Assembly: GCA_023251695.1 (NCBI GenBank)
Contig: JAHEYE010000229.1
Location: forward strand, 1-5,732
Direction: 5' to 3'
DNA from: Sphingobacteriaceae bacterium
GTDB lineage: Bacteria; Bacteroidota; Bacteroidia; B-17B0; Aurantibacillaceae
Length of the DNA: 5,732 nucleotides
Below the pieces are notes generated by a model. The model did not search any database, was not told the origin of the DNA, and saw nothing but the letters and a program-made list of their open reading frames with translations. A program made the translations under genes and the position numbers. Positions 1 to 5,732 of this stretch are shown here, piece by piece. Numbering within the stretch: the stretch's first letter is position 1; each line of letters opens with the position of its first letter.

Positions 1-1933
1 AGTAAAAGATTACGCCGAATTATTTTCATTATTTAAAATGAAAGTATTTGAAGCCGAATCAATGGGATTGGATACCATGCAATCTTTTAAAACCGAATTA
101 GCAGGTTACCGCCGTCAATTAGCATCGCCTTATTTAACGGATAAAAACACCAACGAAAATTTAATCAGCGAAGCTTATGAGCGAATGAAGTGGGAAGTGA
201 AAGCGAGTCATATTTTAATCCGTTGCAGTGATATCGAATTCCCGAAAGATACTTTAGAGTGTTTTACACGCGCTACTCTTATAAGAAATGCTATTGTTGG
301 TAAATTACCAACAGCAGCTCAAATTGCTGATTACGATAAAATGCTGAAAAATACTACCATGGTAAAATCAGACTTCGCTAAAAAAGACAGCGGTTTGTAT
401 AAATCAAAATTAAATTCAGTAAAAAATTTGGCGGACTATTACAAAAATGGCGGGACCGATAAATTTTCCGGCATTGCACCAAGAACCAGTGATGATCCTT
501 CTGTGAATGACAATAAAGGTGATTTGGGTTATTTTTCTTCCTTAGATATGGTTTATCCTTTTGAAACGGTTGCCTATAATACAAAACCCGGAGAGGTTGC
601 TCAGGTTACACGAACAAAATACGGTTACCACATTGTAAAAGTTTACGATAAGCGTGCCAACCGGGGAGAAATTACAGTAGCTCATATCATGGTGAAATTC
701 CCTAAAGATGCAAGTGATGCCGATAAAACTAATTTAAAAACTAAGATCGAAGAGTTAAATGCAAAAGTAAAAGGAGGAGAAAAATTTGAAGATGTAGCCC
801 GTAATTTTTCTGATGATAAACAATCATCCGACCGTGGCGGACAATTAGCGCCATTCAAAGGTGGAAAAGTTCCGAAATCATTTGAAGATGCAGCTTACGG
901 ATTAAAGAAAGACGGAGACATGAGTGAACCTGTAATGACACAATATGGCTGGCATCTTATTAAACGTTTAGAAGTAAAAGGATTGCCACCATTCGATCAG
1001 ATGAAGACTGAAATTAAAGGAAGGGTTGCGCGCGACAGCCGTTCGCAAATGGGACGTGTTGCTTTGATTGCACGCGTGAAAAAAGAAAATAATTTCAAAC
1101 AAAATTTACAAAACCGCGATCAGATAATGAGAGTTCTGGATGATACTTATCTGAATGCAACATGGAAAGCAAACCGTGCCGACTTACTCGAGAACAAAGA
1201 GATTATTTCGTTCAATAAAAAATCATACAGCCTGAAAGAATTTGCAGCATTCCTCGAACAGAACATGGTTTTCAGAAGCCCAACCGACCTTAAAGATTTA
1301 ATGGGACAAATATATGAGAAGTGGGTGGAAGAAGTTGTGGTGTCTTACGAAGATTCTCAATTGGAAACAACCCGTATTGATTTCAAAAACTTATTGCACG
1401 AATACCGCGATGGAATTTTATTGTTTGATTTAACCGATCAGAAGGTATGGAGCAAAGCGGTGAAGGATACCTCAGGACTGAAAGAATTTTATCAGAAAAA
1501 CAAAAACAATTATTTGTGGGAAGAAAGAGCAGATGTAACAACATACCGTTGTCTGGATGAAAAAATTGCAGCCGAAGTACGCAAAATGCTAGCAAAAGGA
1601 AAAGGTGAAAAGGAAATTACAGAAACCATCAACAAAACATCGCAGTTAAATCTTTCGGCAGATAATATAATGTACCTGAAAGGCGAAAATCCTAATTTAG
1701 CTGATCATTGGAAAGAGGGCGTTCTGCCTAAAAATATTAAGGAAGAAAAAGGTACACGTTACATGGTGATTAAAGTAAACAAGGTATTGGCTAAATCACC
1801 TAAAAATCTGAATGAAGCGAAAGGATTAGTGACTGCCGATTTCCAGGTGAATTTGGAGAAAGAATGGATTGCGTATTTAAAAAATAAATACCCAATTAAA
1901 ATTGATGAAGCGGTTTTAAGCACTATTAAATAA
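1..1933 (+). CDS. PpiC-type periplasmic peptidylprolyl isomerase with two parvulin domains, 5'-truncated by the window edge
   Basis: A peptidyl-prolyl cis-trans isomerase and chaperone, expected to help fold exported proteins in the periplasm. The frame is open from base 2 (no stop before the ATG at 38) and those codons continue the conserved 'F-K-x-K-V-x-E-A' helix. So the ATG at 38 is internal, and the signal peptide and first part of the chaperone domain (perhaps 60-90 residues, inferred) lie upstream. Counting the codon at base 2 as residue 1 (643 visible): N-terminal chaperone helices about 1-65; parvulin domain 1 about 66-218 with SHILIR (H70), GDLGYF, M183, F187 and YGYH (H210); parvulin domain 2 about 222-326 with AHIMV (H228), GGQL, F294 and YGWH (H318); then a long helical section and a degenerate third parvulin-like unit about 509-594. 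Domain 1 carries an insert of about 50 residues at 102-152. Both domains keep both active-site histidines; domain 2 has V290 where domain 1 has Met. The gene ends in tandem TAA TAA. Family call is firm; the exact biological client is unknown. Confidence 0.93.
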   Translation, partial: VKDYAELFSLFKMKVFEAESMGLDTMQSFKTELAGYRRQLASPYLTDKNTNENLISEAYERMKWEVKASHILIRCSDIEFPKDTLECFTRATLIRNAIVGKLPTAAQIADYDKMLKNTTMVKSDFAKKDSGLYKSKLNSVKNLADYYKNGGTDKFSGIAPRTSDDPSVNDNKGDLGYFSSLDMVYPFETVAYNTKPGEVAQVTRTKYGYHIVKVYDKRANRGEITVAHIMVKFPKDASDADKTNLKTKIEELNAKVKGGEKFEDVARNFSDDKQSSDRGGQLAPFKGGKVPKSFEDAAYGLKKDGDMSEPVMTQYGWHLIKRLEVKGLPPFDQMKTEIKGRVARDSRSQMGRVALIARVKKENNFKQNLQNRDQIMRVLDDTYLNATWKANRADLLENKEIISFNKKSYSLKEFAAFLEQNMVFRSPTDLKDLMGQIYEKWVEEVVVSYEDSQLETTRIDFKNLLHEYRDGILLFDLTDQKVWSKAVKDTSGLKEFYQKNKNNYLWEERADVTTYRCLDEKIAAEVRKMLAKGKGEKEITETINKTSQLNLSADNIMYLKGENPNLADHWKEGVLPKNIKEEKGTRYMVIKVNKVLAKSPKNLNEAKGLVTADFQVNLEKEWIAYLKNKYPIKIDEAVLSTIK

Positions 1934-1951
1934 TAAATAAAATTTTTAATT

Positions 1952-1980
1952 AAGGCTGTTTAAATAACAGCCTTTTTTTT
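1952..1980 (+). terminator. Rho-independent terminator after the PpiC-type foldase gene
   Basis: A perfect 9-bp stem (AAGGCTGTT at 1952-1960 pairing with AACAGCCTT at 1966-1974) closes a 5-base loop (TAAAT). The 3' arm runs straight into an unbroken T tract at 1973-1980. It starts 18 bases after the foldase stop codon at 1931-1933. It is the only convincing intrinsic terminator I see in the window. It lies only 9 bases before the TTG start of the next gene, so it probably limits or separates expression of that gene. Confidence 0.88.
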
Positions 1981-1989
1981 GAAATCAAT

Positions 1990-2829
1990 TTGAAAAATTT
2001 TCTATTCATAATTTTTTTTTTCGGACTTCTTTCGTGTGGAACTGATAAGGAACAGGAAGCAAAGTCCGTGGCTGTGGCAGGCGAAAAAAATCTTAGCGAA
2101 GAAGAATATCAGCAATTCAATTTCTTCGGCGGCAACGGCGCAGATAGTTCCGTTGTTTCAAAAAGACTAATCGAAAGCTGGGCGCAAGATGAATTGTTTT
2201 ATCAGGAAGCCAAAGAAAAATTGTTACCTGAGGATCTCAATGTTGAGGCACAAGTGGAAAAATACCGACAGGAACTAATTAATTACCGATATGAGGTTCT
2301 CCTCATCGAAAATAATCTCGATACCGGTATTACGAAACAGGAAATCCAGGCTTATTACGACGCTAACCGCGATAATTTTATTTTAAAAGATAACATTGTT
2401 AAGGTAAATTATTTTAAAGTCCCGATTAAAGCAAAAGCATTGGGTAAAATGAAAGCGGCCGTTTTATCAACGAATTCGAAGGATAAGGAGGTTCTTAAAT
2501 CACTTTGTCTACAATATGCTGATAATTATTTTGTGAACGACAGCACCTGGTTGTTATTGGAAGACATTAAAAAGGAAATCCCGCAACTACGCGAACTGCC
2601 GGAATATAATTTTTACGCCGGACGTTATTTTGAATATGCCGATAGCTTGAATTATTACTATCTTAAAATAAAAGAAATTAAGATCAAGAACGGACTTTCG
2701 CCTATCAATTTCGAGCAAAATAACATCCGGAAAATATTGTTGAATGCCCGTAAAATGAAACTCATCCGTCAATACAAACAGCAGATTTTTGAGAAAGCAA
2801 AGAGTGAAGGAAGGTTCAAGCTTAATTAA
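1990..2829 (+). CDS. SurA-like chaperone lipoprotein with a degenerate, probably non-catalytic PPIase domain
   Basis: A predicted lipoprotein, probably a periplasm-facing or surface-anchored chaperone; no enzyme activity is supported. The start is TTG at 1990. The frame has no ATG between the upstream stop (TAA, 1951) and this point, and starting here gives a textbook lipoprotein signal: K2, a hydrophobic stretch 4-14, and a lipobox L13-L14-S15-C16, with lipidation expected at C16. The next candidate (GTG, codon 27) would remove the signal. The mature part follows the SurA core order: a short strand (VAVAGEK, about 27-33), helices to about 112, then 'ITKQEIQAYYDANRDNF' at 114-130, a segment typical of the entry to a parvulin domain. 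A parvulin-like section follows at 136-230 and a C-terminal helix at 240-279. At the two sites where parvulins carry histidines it has tyrosines (VNYFKV near 139-144; NYYYLKI near 221-227). It sits between a two-domain foldase and surA, which supports a role in outer-membrane or surface protein biogenesis. A T10 run lies in the signal-peptide codons. The fold assignment is by eye. Confidence 0.8.
   Translation: MKNFLFIIFFFGLLSCGTDKEQEAKSVAVAGEKNLSEEEYQQFNFFGGNGADSSVVSKRLIESWAQDELFYQEAKEKLLPEDLNVEAQVEKYRQELINYRYEVLLIENNLDTGITKQEIQAYYDANRDNFILKDNIVKVNYFKVPIKAKALGKMKAAVLSTNSKDKEVLKSLCLQYADNYFVNDSTWLLLEDIKKEIPQLRELPEYNFYAGRYFEYADSLNYYYLKIKEIKIKNGLSPINFEQNNIRKILLNARKMKLIRQYKQQIFEKAKSEGRFKLN
2012..2021 (+). 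repeat. T10 homopolymer in the lipoprotein signal-peptide codons
   Basis: Ten consecutive T bases span codons 8-11 (I-F-F-F) of the SurA-like lipoprotein gene, before the lipid-accepting cysteine. One extra T would bring in TGA at 2043-2045. One T fewer would bring in TAA at 2168-2170. The tract is therefore a possible slippage site, and equally a place where a sequencing error would matter. The frame as given produces an intact lipoprotein signal and a full-length protein. Confidence 0.6.
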
Positions 2830-2893
2830 GGGGAAGGCAGATTTGATGTTAAAAAACTTTAATTCCGGAAATCCTCCTTTCTTATTGATAAAA

Positions 2894-2928
2894 TTGTTTA
2901 TTCCTACTGATTTTATTGTGTAATTTAG
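2894..2928 (+). promoter_or_regulatory. Possible Bacteroidota-type promoter for surA-moxR
   Basis: TAATTTAG at 2921-2928 matches the Bacteroidota -7 element TAnnTTTG at all but one fixed position. A TTG at 2894-2896 could serve as the -33 element, although the 24-base spacing is slightly long. The expected transcription start, a few bases past the -7 element, would fall at or next to the ATG at 2935, giving a very short leader or leaderless mRNA. The rest of the 105-base gap (2830-2934) holds no convincing terminator or RNA structure. The call rests on consensus matching alone. Confidence 0.45.
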
Positions 2929-2934
2929 CAATCC

Positions 2935-4269
2935 ATGAGAAGAGCTCTTATCATCCTTTTTTCTATTGTCTCTTTGGCATCCAATGCGCAGCAGTTATTG
3001 GATAAGGTGATTGCTATTGTGGGCAAGTACCCTTTACTTTTATCAGACCTTGAGATTTATCAGATGGAGCGTTTAAAGGAAGATCCGAACGCAAAAAAAT
3101 GCAAAGCCCTTGAAGAATTATTGTACAGCAAATTATTATTAGCGCAGGCCGATCGTGATAGCGTTACAGTAAGTGACCAGGAGATTGATGGTGAAATCGG
3201 CAAGCGTTTGGCCTATTACCTCAATATGTTTGGCGGTGATGAATCGAAGTTCGAAGCTTTTTACGGCAAGCGTATCAATGTATTCAAAGATGAAATACGT
3301 GATGATGTTCAAAATCAGTTATTGCAACAGAAAATGCGCGGTAAAATAACCGGCGACACAAAACTTACCCCATCCGAAGTAAGAACTTACTATCAAAACA
3401 TTCCAACCGATAGTTTGCCTTTAATAGGAACAGAATTGGAGATTGCACAAATTATAAAAATGCCTCCTGTAAATGAGCAGGCAAAAAAAGATGCGCGTGC
3501 AGCAATCGAATCCTACCGTCAACGTGTTGTGAATGGCGAAAGTTTTAGTGTATTAGCTGCATTGTATAGCGAAGATCCGGGTTCAGCAAAAATGGGAGGA
3601 CAACTTCCATCGTTCGGTCGCGGACAAATGGTTCAGGAGTTTGAAGCTGTCGCTTTCCGTTTGAAAAAAGGAGAAGTTTCTGAAGTGTTTGAGTCGGCCT
3701 ATGGTTATCATTTTATGGAGTTAATTGCCCGCAAAGGTGAGATTGTAGATGCGCGTCATATTTTAGTTTCTGCGAAAATTACCCAATTGGATGTATTGAA
3801 TGGAAAAGTGCAATTAGATACCATTCAGAAAGCAATCATCGACGGTAAAATATCTTTTGAAAACGCCGCAAAAAAATACAGCGACGATAAAGAAACAAAA
3901 CAGAATGGCGGTTTAATGGTCAATCCCGCTTCAGGAAATACAAAATGGGATAATGAAGAGATTAGTCAATTGGATCAGAATTTGGTGTTTATGTTCGACA
4001 AGATGCAGGTGGGGGATGTGACAACCCCTATGAATTATACCGGTATAGATGGAAAACCGGGTTATCGTATTCTCACTATTATTTCACGCAACGAACCTCA
4101 CAAAATGAACATAAAGGATGATTATGCAAAATTATTGCAGATGGCTACTTATGAAAAAAATAAAAAAGAAATTGAAAACTGGATAGAGAAGCGTTCGAAG
4201 TTAACCTATATTAAAATTGACCAGGAGTATAAGTGTAAGATGGATTATAATTGGACCCTAACGCCGTAA
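2935..4269 (+). CDS. surA: SurA-type periplasmic chaperone with two parvulin domains
   Basis: A periplasmic chaperone of the SurA family, which escorts unfolded outer-membrane proteins towards the BAM complex. The ATG at 2935 gives a Sec signal peptide: R2-R3, hydrophobic core 4-15, and S16-N17-A18 before a likely cleavage ahead of Q19. The SurA N-terminal domain spans about 21-155, from 'LLDKVIAIVGKYPLLLSDLE' through 'LTPSEVRTYYQNIP'. Parvulin domain 1 (about 167-267) contains GGQL (221-224), M232, F236 and YGYH (H259), but the first active-site histidine is Q172 (AQII). Parvulin domain 2 (about 272-386) has ARHILV (H275), but R378 stands where the second histidine would be (GYRIL) and its middle is loose. 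The C-terminal helix and tail run 387-444. At 444 residues it is close to E. coli SurA (428). The only cysteines are C56 and C434, in the two ends that form the chaperone core in SurA proteins. moxR follows after 3 bases, so the two are almost certainly co-transcribed. Lowered or absent PPIase activity is inferred from the missing histidines. Confidence 0.92.
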   Translation: MRRALIILFSIVSLASNAQQLLDKVIAIVGKYPLLLSDLEIYQMERLKEDPNAKKCKALEELLYSKLLLAQADRDSVTVSDQEIDGEIGKRLAYYLNMFGGDESKFEAFYGKRINVFKDEIRDDVQNQLLQQKMRGKITGDTKLTPSEVRTYYQNIPTDSLPLIGTELEIAQIIKMPPVNEQAKKDARAAIESYRQRVVNGESFSVLAALYSEDPGSAKMGGQLPSFGRGQMVQEFEAVAFRLKKGEVSEVFESAYGYHFMELIARKGEIVDARHILVSAKITQLDVLNGKVQLDTIQKAIIDGKISFENAAKKYSDDKETKQNGGLMVNPASGNTKWDNEEISQLDQNLVFMFDKMQVGDVTTPMNYTGIDGKPGYRILTIISRNEPHKMNIKDDYAKLLQMATYEKNKKEIENWIEKRSKLTYIKIDQEYKCKMDYNWTLTP

Positions 4270-4272
4270 AAC

Positions 4273-5235
4273 ATGCCATACAAATCAGATACAGAAGCCG
4301 TAGAAGCATTTGTTGTTAAATACAAACAACTCAATTCAGAAATTGGAAAAGTAATTGTGGGGCAAAATGAAACCATCAGAGATGTATTGATTTCGGTTTT
4401 CAGCAAAGGCCATTGTTTATTGGTAGGTGTGCCGGGACTGGCAAAAACTTTATTGGTAAATACAATTGCCGATGCTTTGGGATTATCGTTCAACCGTATT
4501 CAGTTTACCCCCGATTTAATGCCCGGTGATATTATCGGAAGTGAAATTTTAGATGAGAGCCGCAGTTTTAAATTTATTAAGGGACCATTATTCGCCAATA
4601 TTATTTTGGCTGACGAGATTAACCGTACGCCTCCAAAAACACAAGCAGCGTTATTAGAAGCCATGCAGGAAAGACAAGTAACTGCTGCGGGAAAAAAGTA
4701 TGAATTAGGAAACCCGTTTTTTGTTTTGGCAACTCAAAACCCGATAGAGCAGGAGGGAACCTATCCTTTACCTGAAGCGCAGTTAGACCGCTTTATGTTT
4801 AATGTGTGGTTAGATTACCCAAGTTTTACTGAAGAATTACAAGTGGTGAAACAAACCACCACCACATCAAATGTAAAAGTAAATAAAGTATTAAGCGCCG
4901 AAGAGATTGTTTTCTTTCAGGAATTGGTGCGTAAAGTTCCTATTGCTGATAACGTGGTTGAATATGCTGTGAAGTTGGTAAACAAAACCCGTTTGAAAAG
5001 TGAATTCTCCAGTGAAGTTTCAAAAAAATATTTAGCCTGGGGTGCCGGTCCGCGCGCATCTCAATACTTAGTTCTCGGTGCAAAATGTCATGCTTTAATT
5101 CATGGGAAGTTTAGTCCGGATATTGAAGACGTGAAAGCTATTACAGTTCCCGTTTTACGTCACCGTTTGGTTTTAAACTATAAAGCAGAAGCGGAGGGTG
5201 TGAGTGTAGAAGAAATTATTAAGCAATTGTTGTAA
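4273..5235 (+). CDS. moxR: MoxR-family AAA+ ATPase
   Basis: A cytoplasmic AAA+ ATPase of the MoxR family. Members use ATP to remodel or activate partner proteins, often in envelope maintenance or metal-cofactor insertion. The substrate here is unknown. The 320 residues are full length for the family. Visible motifs are Walker A GVPGLAKT (52-59, K58), Walker B ILADE (111-115, D114/E115), sensor 1 ATQNP (N156), the 'LPEAQLDRF' segment carrying the arginine-finger candidate R173, and the sensor 2 motif GAGPRA (R261) in the C-terminal lid domain. The GAGPRA form is a small variant of the commoner GxSPRA. The start is ATG at 4273, 3 bases after the surA stop, with no Shine-Dalgarno sequence, as is common in Bacteroidota. 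Its TAA overlaps the ATG of the next gene (TAATG), suggesting translational coupling. Many moxR genes are followed by DUF58 or VWA-domain genes; this one is not, within the window. Confidence 0.95.
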   Translation: MPYKSDTEAVEAFVVKYKQLNSEIGKVIVGQNETIRDVLISVFSKGHCLLVGVPGLAKTLLVNTIADALGLSFNRIQFTPDLMPGDIIGSEILDESRSFKFIKGPLFANIILADEINRTPPKTQAALLEAMQERQVTAAGKKYELGNPFFVLATQNPIEQEGTYPLPEAQLDRFMFNVWLDYPSFTEELQVVKQTTTTSNVKVNKVLSAEEIVFFQELVRKVPIADNVVEYAVKLVNKTRLKSEFSSEVSKKYLAWGAGPRASQYLVLGAKCHALIHGKFSPDIEDVKAITVPVLRHRLVLNYKAEAEGVSVEEIIKQLL

Positions 5236-5732
5236 TGAACAAGCAAGAGAAAGATAATTTCGAATCTGCAAATCAAAAGTATTTCGACGAGAAAAAATTC
5301 CGTACTATTATTGTTGGCAAAGATGGTATAAAAGATACAGGTGATCTTTCTGACGCGGTTGAAGAATTAGCCGGCGGGAAATTGATTCCTGAAGAGCGTG
5401 ACGAAGTATTAAAAAAAGTAAAAGCCAGTAATCCTCAAAAAGCCTTATTAAAAGCAATTTCCTCGGTAAAAGATTACACCCGCAAAGCAAGACTGATTTC
5501 TGTTTGGTGGGAAGTGGAATTAGATTGCACGGATGATTTTTTATTTTTTGTGAAGCAGGCCTGTGAAGGTGATTACATGGTAGCAATGGAAGTGCTTACT
5601 GTAGTTGAAACCATCGAAAGTGAAGTTGTTAAAGACGACTTAAAAGCAGCAAAAGAATTACTCACCCGAACCATCAACCAAAACCCTGAAAGCGTTGCGA
5701 TGTTAGAAGAGATTTTACATTGGGTGGAGTGG
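5235..5732 (+). CDS. Unrecognised cytoplasmic helical (HEAT-like?) protein, 3' end beyond the window
   Basis: The ATG at 5235 overlaps the moxR stop codon by one base, and the frame stays open for 166 codons to the last base of the window, so the gene is real but cut on the right. The product has no signal peptide or membrane segment, so it should be cytoplasmic. The first 45 or so residues are charged and probably extended or flexible. From about residue 53 the sequence looks like consecutive amphipathic helices, about 53-66, 68-77, 82-95, 100-111, 113-128, 134-147 and 152-164, as in HEAT/ARM-type solenoids. The most distinctive stretch is 'LISVWWEVELDCTDDFLFF' (87-105) followed by 'AMEVLTVVE' (117-125). 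I half-recognise this pattern (WE-x-x-LD, then E-x-LTV-x-E) from uncharacterised Bacteroidota proteins but cannot name a family. Tight coupling to an AAA+ ATPase suggests it may be a partner, adaptor or substrate of MoxR; this is inference from position only. Confidence 0.82.
   Translation, partial: MNKQEKDNFESANQKYFDEKKFRTIIVGKDGIKDTGDLSDAVEELAGGKLIPEERDEVLKKVKASNPQKALLKAISSVKDYTRKARLISVWWEVELDCTDDFLFFVKQACEGDYMVAMEVLTVVETIESEVVKDDLKAAKELLTRTINQNPESVAMLEEILHWVEW

Noticed and set aside
38..40. ATG at 38 as the true start of the foldase gene
   Set aside because: The same frame is open back to base 2, the upstream codons fit the conserved family helix, and starting at 38 would leave an exported protein without a signal peptide.
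1985..1992. TCAATTTG, a near match to TAnnTTTG, at the lipoprotein start
   Set aside because: It overlaps the TTG start codon, so a transcript from it would begin inside the gene where no usable start follows soon.
2863..2870. Palindrome TTCCGGAA in the surA upstream region
   Set aside because: It is only 8 bases with no flanking extension and no second copy seen; such a site is expected by chance.
2846..2923. A 25-codon ORF (ATG at 2846) between the lipoprotein and surA, preceded by a purine-rich GGGGAAGG at 2830-2837
   Set aside because: It is short, hydrophobic without recognisable features, and Shine-Dalgarno-like sequence means little in Bacteroidota. Its stop codon falls inside the likely surA promoter. 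A leader peptide cannot be excluded but is not supported.
2587..2931. A 114-codon minus-strand ORF over the lipoprotein 3' end and the intergenic gap
   Set aside because: It overlaps a well-supported + strand gene and its translation shows no domain, signal or family pattern, so it is read as an antisense shadow. The same holds for minus-strand ORFs at 378-584, 1383-1595, 4245-4493 and 5308-5586.
4246..4253. TATAATTG before moxR, resembling a -7 promoter element
   Set aside because: It lies inside the surA coding end, has a mismatch and no well-spaced TTG. The 3-base gap between genes makes co-transcription sufficient.
1..5732. Mobile elements, tRNA/rRNA genes, CRISPR arrays, riboswitches
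   Set aside because: I looked for transposase or integrase motifs, cloverleaf-type sequences, regularly spaced repeats and long structured leaders and saw none; nearly all of the window is coding.

Overview
The window is an AT-rich stretch with every gene on the + strand. It looks like a chromosomal housekeeping region of a Bacteroidota bacterium, probably in the Flavobacteriales/Sphingobacteriales range. The evidence is the PpiC-type foldase with its characteristic long C-terminal part, the order foldase / SurA-like lipoprotein / SurA / MoxR, the lack of Shine-Dalgarno sequences ahead of the starts, and a TAnnTTTG-like promoter just before surA. Nothing suggests recent transfer: I see no transposase, integrase, tRNA, CRISPR array or att-like repeat, and composition looks even by eye.

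Region 1 (1-1933) is a large periplasmic foldase with two parvulin (PpiC/rotamase) domains. Its 5' end lies outside the window, because the reading frame is open from base 2. A clean intrinsic terminator follows at 1952-1980. Region 2 (1990-2829) is a 279-residue lipoprotein that starts with TTG only nine bases after that terminator. It looks like a SurA-type chaperone core whose PPIase domain has lost its active-site residues. Region 3 (2830-2934) is a 105-base intergenic stretch with a likely promoter at its right end.

Region 4 (2935-5732) is a tight three-gene unit: surA, then moxR after 3 bases, then an unrecognised cytoplasmic helical protein whose ATG overlaps the moxR stop by one base. 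That last gene runs off the right edge and is cut there.

The first three genes plausibly work together on outer-membrane and surface protein folding. The foldase keeps both active-site histidines in both of its parvulin domains. Each SurA domain has lost a different one of the two. The lipoprotein has neither. MoxR is a cytoplasmic AAA+ ATPase of a family that usually remodels or activates partner proteins. No usual partner (DUF58, VWA) follows it here, so the coupled helical protein is the obvious candidate partner. I see no strong sign of a wholly new system. The least explained elements are this last gene, the lipoprotein with its T10 tract and upstream terminator, and the roughly 50-residue insert in the first parvulin domain of gene 1.
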